A stretch of DNA of 64,000 bases from Ephydatia muelleri (lineage: Eukaryota > Porifera > Demospongiae > Spongillida > Spongillidae), in assembly GCA_013339895.1 (NCBI GenBank), contig JABACO010000007.1, forward strand, positions 9,381,635 through 9,445,634. The letters run 5' to 3'. Each line of letters begins with the position of its first letter. The stretch's first letter is position 1. Made by a program: the position numbers and the translations under genes. Positions 23,630 through 33,646 of this stretch are shown one piece after another. A model generated the notes under the pieces. It was not told the DNA's origin, searched no databases, and saw only the letters and a list, made by a program, of their open reading frames with translations.

Positions 23630-24033
23630 AGGGCTCCGCCCCTTGGTGGTGAATTCTCCGAGCGGCGACCCGGTACGCCCCCGTCATTGGACTGGTAGAC
23701 CGCTGGATGAGGAACTCGGTCCATACCTTATCTTCTTCTTGAGATCTCTTCGTCCAGCGGTCCCTCTTCTTCCTCGTGAATCTCGTTACCTGGTTCAATC
23801 ACTGCAGGTGAGAGGAATGCTTCTCGCCTCCTGGCCAAGATCAAGGTGCTAAATTTAAACCCACAACTATAAAATCTTGCCTAACCTAAAAAAAGCAGGC
23901 CTAACCTAATCTAACCTAAGGCTTCCCACCACCCCCAAAATAGGCTGAACTGAAACTGAAAACAATTACACTCGTAAGAACAGTTAAACTTCATATAAGT
24001 ATGCATCTGTACAAAATACAAATACCATACACA

Positions 24034-24065
24034 GGGCCATCATTAACCCCATCGCTGGGGAGCCC
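24034..24065 (-). ncRNA. 3'-terminal stem-loop of R2-like copy C
   Basis: RNA sense GGGCTCCCC-AGCGAT-GGGG, bulge TTAATGATG, GCCC. It differs from the copy B version by one base in the bulge. Confidence 0.65.
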
Positions 24066-24400
24066 ATCAGCATTTTGCTGTGATAAGCATAGTAGCAACA
24101 ATACATAACAACAAACAGATATTACATCAAGGAACAAAATATTTTGAGCCAGATATTTCAGTTGGTCGTAGCAACTTGAGTGCTGTTTCATGCAAAAGTT
24201 CATTAAATCAAAGCGACTTCATGGGAAGCGCTGTCACGAGTATGTAGTTGGCAGGCAGATAGTTGAGAGACGTGTGTAAACGAAAACATTTTGTCAAAGC
24301 GACTTAGCGCTGACAGAAGTTCTGAGTACAGCCTAGAGGTCAAGCATGCGTGCAAAGGGGTGATGCATATGTAGACTGTGGGCAGACAGGGGCGACCATG

Positions 24401-27400
24401 TTATGGGGTAACTGCAGAAACAATAGCAACATATCCACCATCAACAGCGACGGCACCACCATCAACAACCTCTGGACCTCCACGAACACTAGCAGGATCA
24501 TCAACAACAGTATCTGGATCCCCATCAACAGCGGCTGGGCCACCATCAACAGCCGGACCACTTTGAACGCCAGCAGAACTGTCACTCGCAGCAACTGAGT
24601 CACCGCCCTGCTGAGGCTTGCGTCTTTGTGTACACATTGACTTGTACCAGATTAGTTGCGATCCCGCAATGGCCGACATTACACAGAGTCGCCTCATTAA
24701 GTTAGCGTACCTCCAGCCAATGTGAAGACGGGACAAGACTCTGTCGTTGGGAGGGTACCAGCTCCCCAAGGAGCCTCCAATGAATGGGAACACCTCAACT
24801 GACAAGTATCGCTGTAGCAGGACCTGGCGTAGGGGTTCGTACTTCTCGAGTTTGGAGTGGGTGGCATCCTCCTGTGCAGTGGGAGATCCCTCGAAGAGAC
24901 AGCAGACCTCTACAGTATGATGGAAGACCCGTCCGGTGATGTGATGGTGAGATCGGGTCTGTTGGCCCCTGATGTTCCTGGGATGGGTTGTTCTTTTTGT
25001 TTGGTACCCAAGTGCTCAGGGACGGCTCGGACAATGCGGTCCAAAACGGAGTTGTGTAGTTCCCTAGCCATTCCCAAGTTGCGGGTACAGTGATTGAGGA
25101 CGTGTGCGAGGGTCTCTTGCTGGCTTCCACAATGGCGGCACTGTGTGCTGGGGACTTGTTTGTGGCATCGTGCCTGCACAGTGCGCACAGGCAGCAGGTT
25201 CAACCGAGCCCTGTGTATAAACCTGTATTGGTAGAACGACAGAAACGCTCCAGTATATGTGAAGTAGTTGGAGTCACGGTGAAGGGAGATGGAATCGAAG
25301 GCCCTGCCCTGGTCACTAGAGCGTTTGATATTGGACAGGTGGCGTGTTCCAAATGCCTCCTTCAGCACCTGGAAGGCCCGCTTCCTCTGGGACCAGCTGA
25401 GGTGGTGGTTGCTGGTGTGGAGGACAGCCGAGTCTGGTGTAAGCTTAATGGTAGCTTCCCCATTTGCAAGGCTGTCTCGGGCCGAGCTCCACAGACTCTG
25501 GAGATCTCCAGCACGTCCCTCCCCTTGAGCCGGACTGGTGTTTAGAAACTCCGACAGATCTTCCAGTTTCGTGGGGTCCAGCCATCTAGCCCTCTTGGCT
25601 ACTGTGTCTGCCAGCTGATGCAGAGCCACACTTCTTATGACGGGGTCTCGAGTATCACCGAGAAATTTGAAGGCCTGGGCAGCACGAGTGAGATGAGCCT
25701 CGTCGAAGGCACTGGGAACCCCCAACCCCCCAAAGGCCTGGGGTAGGTAAAAGTACTCAGTTGCAGTCCTCTGAGGCAGTTTCAGCCCCTTCTTGATGGC
25801 TCCTCGCAGAGTGGTATCCAATTTTCTACACCACGTTGACCCAGGGAAGATGACTTGAAGGACAAAGGTCAGCCTGGGGAAGAGGAACCGCCGATAGACA
25901 TCCAACTTCTGCTACTCTGCGAGGGGGGACATGAAAATGGTGGTGGTGTCCTTAACCAGGGTGTCATGGATGGTGTTCAGGTCCCTCTCCTTTGTTCGAT
26001 ATGCCCCAGTGGGACATCCGAGATACCGGTACCGATCTCCCCAGGTTAGGGCTGGAATAACTTCATCCCCAAGACGTGGCGTGAACAGGTCATCCACATA
26101 GATGTGCGGTGTCTGGTTCGCTAAACATAGTGAGCCACACTTCCTTGCGTTGAACCTGAATCCCGCCCAGTCTCCAAACGCCGCACAGCTGTCCAGCAGA
26201 CTCTGTGCCTCCTCCTTACTTGAGGCTGCCGCACACACATCATCCGCATAAGCCAGGGCATTGACCTTGTTGGTGCCGATCAGATACCCTGCCTGGCTTG
26301 TGGTCAAGTGCCGCAGGAGCCCCTCTAGCGCGATGTTAAATAGGATGGGGCTAAGAGGGCACCCCTGCTTCACGCCACGACGCTGGGGGATGCTGGCCGT
26401 GTAGCTATCCTTCCCTGTCCTCACAGAAATGGTAGCATTACTGTAAACGTCTTGGACCACTCTCAGTAAGGTCCCTGAGAGGCCATGACGTTCCATCATG
26501 GAGAGCATCAGGTTATGGGAGACGGATGGGAAAGCCTCCCGAATGTCCAGCCATACCAGTAAAAGGTTCCTCTTCTGCCTTCGGGAGTCCGTTAGCATAG
26601 AGTGCAACAAGAAGTTGTGTTCAGAGCACCCATCATAGGCAAGGAAGCCTTTCTGGGAGGAGGAGAAGGATGATGTCGCTGTGGCCGTTGGTGACGTCAA
26701 GATGGGGGTGACAATGCCTGCTTGGGGTGGCAAAAGCGGGACATCCAGATCCAGGCCAACATCTGTTTGCGGTCTCAGTAGCTGAAGCATCCGGTCGAGG
26801 CGCTGGACTCTTAGTGTACCCTCTTTAGAGAGCTGCACAGGTGCTGGGGAAGGCGTTCTCTCTTCTTCATCTGGACTGGGTTGTGGAGCTCTGTGGGGTA
26901 AGCTCATGGCTGGTTGTGACACAGGTGTGGTCGCTGTGTCAACCGATGTTGGTTGCTTAGCTACCCCCACCCCCGGATCAGCCAGAGATGAAGGGAGACT
27001 GTTCTGGCTTCTGATTGTGGTCCAGGTGGAGACACAGCCCGTTGGGATGGTGGTGGCGTGACGGCAGTGACAGGCCGCCTTCCCCTTGCTGATCTCGCAG
27101 TCGCCCTTGTTGTGGTAGGTCTTGCGCCCGTGTCAGGCGTCCTGAGGGCTTGGGCCTCACTGGGGGAGCGGTCTTCAGGTGTCTGCAGGGGGGGACTGTG
27201 GGGTGACAAGGAGGCGTAATTGGAATTGGGTGCATTGTCTGCGGTCGCCACCGGATGGTAGATGTCGTTGTCCAGTGGGTCTGGCTCCCATTGTGCGATA
27301 GTATTGGTCCTGAGAAGTAACAGTGCCCGGTCGGCACGCTGGAGTCTCAGGACTGTGCCTTCCGACGGAGGCATGGATGGTGGTGGTGGAGTCCCCTCTC

Positions 27401-27738
27401 CTCTTGGGTGGCTGGCGTACTTGTTGGCATGGGTGCTGAGTTCCCACCTCTCCCCCTGCCTGTGTCCCGCTGGTGGCTGGTAGTAGCGAGGAGTCTACCC
27501 GTGGTGACGTAGGGGGGCTACGCGGCGACTCTGAAAAACGACGGGAGGTGGGGGCGCTGTTTACAGGTGGGGCAGGGTGGTAGTTCTCGGATAGCCAGTT
27601 TGGGTATGCCTTTAGGAACCGACACTTGTGTACGTTCACTTGGGCCGCCGACCTGGTTCCAATCTCAGCTGCCAGCCGTATGTTCGATGAGGGACCATAC
27701 TTGGCGAGTGCTGTTTTGAAGGCCTCTGTCTCTCATTG
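24401..27738 (-). pseudogene. R2-like ORF of copy C
   Basis: Starts within TEAFKTALAKYGPSSNIR of the Myb-like domain (27640-27725), then HKCRFLKAYPNWLSENYHP and a Pro-rich linker in shifting frames. The linker joins directly to the middle of RT (SSSQKGFLAYDGCSEHNFLL, about 26660); the segment with LRNWRPISLQ is missing. RT catalytic box NALAYADDVCAAAS lies near 26235-26265. A TAG at about 25914 interrupts AEW-QKLD. Thumb, GGLGVPSAFDEAHLTRAAQA, knuckle CRHCGSQQETLAHVLNHC and endonuclease RPDLTITSPDGSSII follow, then a frame change and the C-terminal FIGGSLGSWYPPNDRVLSRL. The tail after CTQRRK is a 9-10 residue repeat rich in VDGGP/VDGDP (24420-24570). Confidence 0.82.
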
Positions 27739-28960
27739 CAGGGTTCTCCCTAGGAAAAAAAAGTAGAGTGGCAAAGGGGGAGGGTGCGGGAGGGGGTACC
27801 CCTCCTGCCCAGCAAGGGGGTATGGGGGAGCGCTGGGAGCTCCCCCATGGGGGTCTGGGGCGGAGCCCCAGAAATTTTTGCAGTTTTAGTGCTTAACCAC
27901 TACCAAAACCACTAAAAATTTATAGACTGTCATGTATTATTCATGGAGGCTAGTCCCATGTCATTTAAAATCAATTATTTAAGCACAACATTATAGATGT
28001 GAGGCAGTTTGTTCAGTGATACAAGAAGCATATAATGAACCAGAGGACAGCATGCAAAAGTTAACTTGAACTGAAGAAGAATTGATGTGTTAGCCTAGGT
28101 TTGGATTTTCCTATTAGTAATTGAGCTCCATTTGTTTACAGCTGATTCAAAGTCAAACTCATCAAGAGAAGGGCCTTGTATACTGATACGAAGTAAAGCA
28201 TCCAATGTGACTGATTTAAGCCTATTTCGTATTCGAGTTTTCACTCGTTTCATTGTTGAGAATGCACGTTCACAATCAGCAGTATTGATTGGAATCACAA
28301 GAGCCAAATTAGCTAAGCAAGATAGCTGTGGGTAGACAGGGTTTAGCTTTTCATTTACAAGATCTTTCATCACTTCAATAGCTTTAGCGTTACTGTAATG
28401 ATCTTGTAGCATATAATAAAATGACTCCCACTCCTTTCTCAATTTCTCAGCACTTACTGGAGCATCTTCACCTGTTCCATAGTGAGAAATTAGAAGTTGT
28501 AGTTTTTCTTTGTAGTTATGGGAAACCTTATCCCTCTCTTCATCTGTAGCAGCATAAGGAGGGGGGATAAATATGTCAAATCCCTGTAAAAGCTCTGCAA
28601 AAGTAAAGCGATCATTTAGGTTCTGTAGGAGTAAGTTCAAAAAGGGCTGGCGAACATGTTTGTTAAATGTATCCTTAATATTAGGTGGTATCCTTATATT
28701 AAACTCTTTCAACTCATCATTCAGTGCTGCATCTGTTGCTGTAACATCTGGTGGAGTTTTAGCATCTCTATAGGAAGTCAGGGTTTTCATGCATGCATTA
28801 AGATGTGGCTGAATCATTGAAAGTTGGATATAAGTTCCTTGAAACAGTCGAGAAAGGTGAGATAGATGTGGTAACACTTCAGACATTAAATGCAAGCAAG
28901 CAATAAAGTGGTAAGACTTCATCACTTTGACTAATCCTACAGCCACTGCTTCTCCATTCT
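27739..28960 (-). mobile_element. hAT transposon fragment (3' end and C-terminal gene)
   Basis: The terminus CAGGGTTCTCCCTAGG starts at 27739 and interrupts R2-like copy C. The adjacent TCTCATTG (27731-27738) would be one side of the 8-bp duplication, but no matching far end (reverse terminus plus TCTCATTG) is visible before 30 kb, so the 5' half has been lost. A GC-rich inverted repeat (GGGAGCTCCCCCATGGGGG and neighbours) fills 27760-27880. Confidence 0.72.
28095..28946 (-). pseudogene. hAT transposase, C-terminal half
   Basis: Open for 283 codons. Seen: SYHFIACLHLMSEVLPHLSH with LSRLFQGTY, then the hAT dimerisation core PVYPQLSCLANLALVIPINT, DCERAFSTMKRVKTRIRNRL and VTLDALLRISIQGP, ending IQT-stop. 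This is the canonical hAT C-terminus with the CERAFS box. There is no start codon of its own: the N-terminal BED finger and first catalytic Asp are missing because the element is truncated near 28960. As part of a truncated element it cannot act alone. Confidence 0.85.
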
Positions 28961-29393
28961 CAGTTCCACGTGTCCAGTCCTCTTCAGTTTCACCTGTCCA
29001 GTCCTCTTCAGTTCCACATATGCAGTCCTCTTCAACTTCAGTTTATCCACAACCATATAACACAGAAATGGACAGCAGTATTACAAAAGAACACTTCAAA
29101 ACCAAAACTGCTGAACAAATTTGTCGTTTTCTAGGTGTTACATGTAGGAACGAAATAGTACAGCTTGATGGCCTACGTCACAAAATCAAGATGATGAAAT
29201 AGGCAAAAAATGATCTTACAAGAACATCAATGGGAAGACAGCATGACAGGACACTGCAATTTTTAATGACAAAGATATGTGATGAATGCCAGCAAATTGA
29301 AAGACTACCGACTGTAAGCTCAGTTGACGAAGACAGAATGAATGCTGGCAAAAAATTGTACTCTGAACTGGCACTTCAGATATCAGCAACATA
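28927..29393 (+). pseudogene. unidentified reading frame after 24-bp repeats
   Basis: Plus-strand frame with the 8-residue repeats, then HFKTKTAEQICRFLGVTCRN and LRHKIKMMK, a TAG at 29200-29202, and a further open part in the same frame ending LALQISAT-stop at 29391-29393. The composition looks protein-like (amphipathic, charged), but I recognise no family. It may be the N-terminal exon of another element. Confidence 0.3.
28961..29032. repeat. three 24-bp tandem units
   Basis: Units CAGTTYCAC...TCCAGTCCTCTT at 28961, 28985 and 29009. In the plus-strand frame they give three 8-residue repeats of the type SVPRVQSS. Confidence 0.85.
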
Positions 29394-29844
29394 ATCGGAA
29401 GGGAGCCAGTTTACATATCGCTATGTCTACGAGTACAAGAATAAGCATGTGTATAGTAACAAAGGTATAACGTTACGAGTATCAGCAGTGCTTTAAATAG
29501 AACGCGTTTCGAAAAAACAAGCGCTGATAGGTTTCGTGATAAACAATAGGGCAGAGGGCAGCCGGGCAGAGTTTGTTAGTTCTCAATAACCGTTCCGAAT
29601 TAAACAGCGAAAGGCAAACATTGAAGACTATATCAAAACACCCGGGATAAAACGCACAAGGATCGATGTTAGAATGACAGGTCTAGACGGTGGTCCTGCT
29701 AATGTGAATAACATGCCGTGGTAAACACGTTCGAACAGGGATGATAATGATGCGAAACAATTCAGCCGCTTTTCGGCCTCACAATAATCTCACGTGCGCT
29801 CACGTAAAAGATGAATATCATTAATGTCATATTTCGAATTTTAC
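29394..29844. other. non-coding spacer
   Basis: Nothing recognisable. Confidence 0.4.
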
Positions 29845-30085
29845 CCTGGCCTTAACTGCCCTGAGTGCATCTGAGACTTGTTGGACGCTATGATGGCAAT
29901 ATCATCAGCATAAGCCAATGAGTTGAAGGTGGAGCCTGCAATTGCATAGCCTGCGTCCTGAGATGTAAGGTGACGCAGGAGGCCCTCTAGAGCGATGTTA
30001 AGCAAGATGGGGCTCAGAGGGCACCCCTGCTTCACTCCACGGCGCTGCGGGATTGGTGTGGTGTAGGAATCAGTTTCAAATTTCA
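29845..30085 (-). pseudogene. R2-like RT fragment (copy F)
   Basis: A 240-bp piece of the RT palm: TDSYTTPIPQRRGVKQGCPL, SPILLNIALEGLLRHL and LAYADDIAIIASNKSQ, including the catalytic YADD. It is truncated on both sides and joined on its 5' side to a (TATACA)n/(CACA)n microsatellite at 30090-30145. Confidence 0.85.
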
Positions 30086-30089
30086 TCGT

Positions 30090-30145
30090 ATAACTGCATA
30101 TACATATACACACACAAATGCATATACACATACATACAGATATAG
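30090..30145. repeat. TA/CA-rich microsatellite
   Basis: Alternating ATACACAC and ATACATAC units between RT fragment F and the 3' end of copy D. Confidence 0.75.
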
Positions 30146-30150
30146 ATGTA

Positions 30151-30190
30151 GGGCCTTCAATGGAATCATTGCCTCTTCGCAGAGGGGCCC
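30151..30190 (-). ncRNA. 3'-terminal stem-loop of R2-like copy D
   Basis: RNA sense: GGGC-CCCTC-TGCGAA-GAGG, a longer bulge containing AATGAT, then GCCC. Compared with copies B and C the inner stem CCCC/GGGG is replaced by CCTC/GAGG, a paired change. The outer GGGC/GCCC stem and the final GGCCCT are kept. Confidence 0.62.
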
Positions 30191-30375
30191 CTCAACTGAG
30201 GTTGGCGAAGAATACAACGTACGGCAACCTATATAACTACGGTACACATAAACGTAAGTTCAATATATAGCACATAAATGTATACGTTGACGCATATGTA
30301 TCCTTGCAGGACCATGATGAACGGGGCATCGAGAGAGCTGCAGTAGTAGATAGCGGAGCAGGATTGAAGTGGAAT

Positions 30376-33336
30376 TTATTGACGCAGTGATGTGATTGGC
30401 GAAGGCGGATCATCGGGCTGGAGACGGTTGGGGATATTGGTATTGGGGCGGGAGCAGGCGGAGTGAAACCAGATATCCTGCGAACCCGCAATGGCAGAGG
30501 CCACACATAGTCTGCGCATTAGCGCGGCGTACCTGTGGCCAATGCGTAGCCTTTTAAGCACTCCATGATTTGGTGGAAACCAGCTTCCTAGGCTACCGAT
30601 TACAAAGGGGAAGACCTCAACACTTTCAAAACGACCCAGCAGGGTCTGTCGCAGAAGCTCGTACTTGTTCACTTTCGCTGTAGCTGCTTCATGGAGAGCC
30701 TCTGGGGCCCCTTCAAACGGTATGCAAACATCGACAAGAATAACTGAACGACCGTCCGGTGAAATTATTGTTAAATCTGGTCTGTTAGCTCCAACGGTAT
30801 CAGGGAGCGGTTGTTCCTTGAATTTGTCTCCCATGGATGGAGGGATGGCACGTATTAGTCTCTCTAGAACTGCATTGTGCCGGGCACGAATCATTCCCAT
30901 GTTGGGGAGACAATGGTTGACTAGGTGGGACAGTGTCTCCGGGACAAGATGGCATTGGCGACAGCGAGTATCTGGGAGTCGTTTACCACACCTCGCCTGA
31001 ACAGTCCTCATGGGTAGCAGGTTCAGGCGGGCTCTCAGGGCGAAGCGGTATTGGGGAAACGTTAGGTACGCGCCTGAGTAGGTAAAGTAGTCTGATGGTT
31101 CTGAGAGACAGGTAGAGAAACTCGCTCTTCCTTGGTCGGGGGGGGGCCTCTTGCAGCGTGGTCAAGTGTCTCGACTGGGTCGCGAGTTTCAACACTCGAT
31201 TGATGTCATGTCTTTTCGCCCAGCGGACTTCAACACCGTCACAGTTGACTGAGGCGGATTCCTGAGAGAGGATGATGTTGGCGTGAGTGTGTTGAAGGCT
31301 AGGTCTCACTGAGCTCCATAAGCTTTTGAGGTCGCCGCTTGCACCTTCCTGGGATGGAGCAGGTGTGTTGAGGAAGGTGGAAAGTTGATAGATTGATAGT
31401 GGTACTGACCGAGGGACACGCGTTCTTTTCCGGACGACCTCTTCCAGCTGTCAGCAAGGAACTTGAAGGCTTGGGCTACCCGGGTGACATGCATTTCATC
31501 CTCAATACATGGGACGCCGAGCCCACCAAGGGATTGCGGAGTGTACAGGAATGCTGAGCAGGCGCGAGATGGAATGCACACCGCCTTCTTCAGCCATTTC
31601 CTCGTACTCATGTCCATCTTACGGCACCACAGTGACCCAGGGAAGAAAATCTTCAGCACGTAGGATAACCTTGGGAATAAGAAGCGGCGATAAGCGTCTA
31701 ACTTTTGCCATTCGGCCAATTCTGATTTCATGATCCGCTCGGTGTCACGTAAGAGGGAGTCTTTGATGGCAGAGAGATCATGAGAAGATCCGGCTCCTAC
31801 AGGACACCCGAGGTACTTGTAGCGTTGGCGCCACGTTAACGCTGGGATGATGTCATTGCCCAGATGGAGTGAGTTGGTGTCGACGTACATAGGCGACACA
31901 TTGTTAATGGCACAGATAGACCCACACTTTGTGGCGTTAAATGTCAGTCCCGCCCAGGACGTGAATTCGACACAACGGTCTAACAACGCCTGTCCCTGCA
32001 TCTTGGACCCAGCTATAACGCAGACGTCGTCGGCATATGCGAGATGGTTGATGGCCACTTTGTCGCCGATGTGGTATCCGAATGGACTAGATGCAAGATG
32101 TCTCAGTAACCCCTCTATAGCGATGTTGAATAACAGAGGGCTAAGTGGACAACCCTGCTTGACGTCTCTCTGTTGGGGGATGTCTGATGTGAAGCTCTCC
32201 TTCCCCGTCTTAATAGCAATCGTGGAGCCCTGATAGATGTCGGCTACAATGTCCAAGGTTTTCCCACACAACCCTAGCCTAGACATCATTAGCAACATCA
32301 GCTCGTGTGAGACCGAGCCAAACGCGTCCCGCAGGTCCAACCATGCTACAAGAACGTTTCGCTTGCTCCGTCTGGAGTCATCCAGGATGGAACGGAGAAT
32401 GAAACTATGTTCCACGCAGCCGTCGTAAGGCAAGAAGCCCTTCTGTGATGGAAGGATGGCGTTTGATGTTATGGCCCAGTCAGCAATGCGCCGAGCAATG
32501 GTGGCTGAATATAACTTATAAATAGTATTCTGAAGGCAGATGGGACGCCAGTTTCGTACGGCAGTGCAATCACCCCCCTTTGGTAGCAGAGTGACTGCAC
32601 TACGTTTCCAGTCGCTAGGTATGCGCCCTGATTCCCTGCAAATGTTAAAGATGGTGCAGAGAATTGCACCTTCAGGGTCTGCCCACTTCCAATTTGCGTA
32701 TGTCAGTCTGTCCTCCCCGGGCGCTGACTTCTTTGCTCTCCGTATCTGGTGTTGTATCTCCATCGGAGTGAAAGGAGCATCAAGCACGTCCTCCTCGGAC
32801 GATCTAGATATGAGCCATGTTGGTGGGATGTCGAGGGGGGGAGGAGCGGCATAGGTGGTTGAGAAGTGTGTCACAAGTTCTGACTCTGGGATGGTGCTGT
32901 ACGTGGGAGGAGTGTCATCAAGGATTTTCCTGACGCACACACTCGGGTTGGTCCGGTACAGTCGTTGGAGAAGGCGGGCCTTGGCGATGGATCGTTGACG
33001 GCCTGATGACCTGTGATTACGCTTGCTCGCATCTGTGTTGTTGGGAGTGGCCGTATCAGATGGAGGAGTGGACTGGGAGGATGGCTGAATTAGCGAAGAG
33101 GGTGGTGGACGGCGGCCTTGATTGCGTCGACGGGCCCAGCCAGCTGTCGGGTGCGGCGTGTGTGGTCGTGATGAGGCAGTTGCCGACCGCAGTGTCTCTG
33201 CCCAGCGAAGTAGGGTAGCACAGAATCTACCCCATTCTGCCTCATCCAGCTGATGGCCATAGAAGGCAAGCACGTCTTTGTAGAAGGGTGCTCGAATGGT
33301 GGCGTTGACATCTATGGCGTCGTCTGTATTCTGCAT
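30376..33336 (-). pseudogene. R2-like ORF of copy D: RT and restriction-like endonuclease
   Basis: From 33336: VNATIRAPFYKDVLAFYG, LLQRLYRTNPSVCVRKIL, EDRLTYANWKWADPEG, RNWRPICLQNTIYKLYSA, SQKGFLPYDGCVEHSFIL, QQRDVKQGCPLSPLLFN, HLAYADDVCVIAGS (near 32035). The QKGFLP.DGC box is typical of the R2/NeSL side of non-LTR RTs. Then WCRKMDMSTRKWLKK and LGGLGVPCIEDEMHVTRVAQ. Near 31450 a deletion in the thumb shifts the frame. After 31011 the knuckle CRQCHLVPETLSHLVNHC and the endonuclease RPDLTIISPDGRSVIL with VDVCIPFEG are intact, then GSLGSWFPPNHGVLKRLRIG and a stop at 30376-30378. RT and endonuclease would cooperate in target-primed reverse transcription. Confidence 0.86.
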
Positions 33337-33399
33337 TGATGGCGTAGAGTATGCAGGAGGGAGAGGTGGGAGAGGGACACGCGTTCTTTTCCGGACGAC

Positions 33400-33621
33400 T
33401 CAGTTATTTCTACTTGATAACTCTTTGTTCAAAGAGCCCAATAACAGGACCATCCTTGATTTCTCCTCCTCCAAGGAGACGCCCTCACCTCCATCATCAT
33501 GAGAGACGGAGGGTTTTCCGTCCTCATCTGTGGAGTAGTCAAGCTGTATGGAAGAGCAGGCATGTATTGTTATGTCATCTGGGTCAAATATGACTTCGAT
33601 CATCAGTTATTTCTACTTGAT
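33400..33621. repeat. 19-bp direct repeat bounding a 184-bp segment
   Basis: TCAGTTATTTCTACTTGAT occurs at 33400-33418 and 33603-33621. The right copy overlaps the U2 fragment by 7 bp. Between them a minus-strand ORF (ATG at 33603; MIEVIFDPDDITIHACSS) of 67 codons ends inside the left repeat. Confidence 0.85.
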
Positions 33622-33646
33622 CTTAGCCAAGAGGCCGAGAAGCGAT
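33615..33646 (-). ncRNA. U2 snRNA gene, 5' fragment (about nt 1-32)
   Basis: Minus strand from 33646: ATCGCTTCTCGGCC, then TCTTGGCTAAGATCAAGT. This matches the first 32 nt of the strongly conserved U2 spliceosomal RNA (one change in the first stem, T to C at nt 16). The next bases are AGAAATAACTGA rather than the universal branch-recognition GTAGTA, so the match stops there and the RNA would not function. Sequence upstream of +1 (33647-33720) may be the original promoter but no element is recognised. It directly precedes R2-like copy D in the same orientation. Confidence 0.85.

Larger units (their letters stand above)
17525..24033 (-). mobile_element. R2-like non-LTR retrotransposon, copy B (most complete)
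   Basis: Minus strand. Contains every module: leader (23430-23990), three C2H2 fingers, Myb-like segment, long proline-rich linker with a VNTR, RT, knuckle, restriction-like endonuclease, C-terminal domain, 3' UTR and a terminal stem-loop (17525-17556). Copy C ends with the same stem-loop just upstream (24034-24065). About 430 bp of 3' UTR (17557-18098) includes a 13-G run at 17772-17784 and short AACGACGG/AACAATGG repeats near 17940-18050. Multiple frameshifts make it inactive. Confidence 0.85.
24034..27738 (-). mobile_element. R2-like non-LTR retrotransposon, copy C (5' end cut by hAT, internal deletion)
   Basis: Minus strand. The 5' side stops inside the Myb-like region exactly where an hAT terminus begins (27739). 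The 3' side has stop, short 3' UTR and the terminal stem-loop 24034-24065, followed directly by the leader of copy B. An internal deletion removes the N-terminal third of the RT domain near 26680. Confidence 0.82.
30151..33614 (-). mobile_element. R2-like non-LTR retrotransposon, copy D
   Basis: Minus strand, with stop codon, 3' UTR and terminal stem-loop (30151-30190) at one end and a junction to a U2 snRNA 5' fragment at the other. The finger/Myb region is absent: between the U2 junction and the RT there is only a short unrelated acidic ORF (33403-33603) and a linker. The RT-endonuclease part is the longest uninterrupted R2-like frame in the window. Confidence 0.82.

Noticed and set aside
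27739-30000. A complete hAT element with far terminus
   Set aside because: No inverted CCTAGGGAGAACCCTG and no second TCTCATTG found downstream of the gene.
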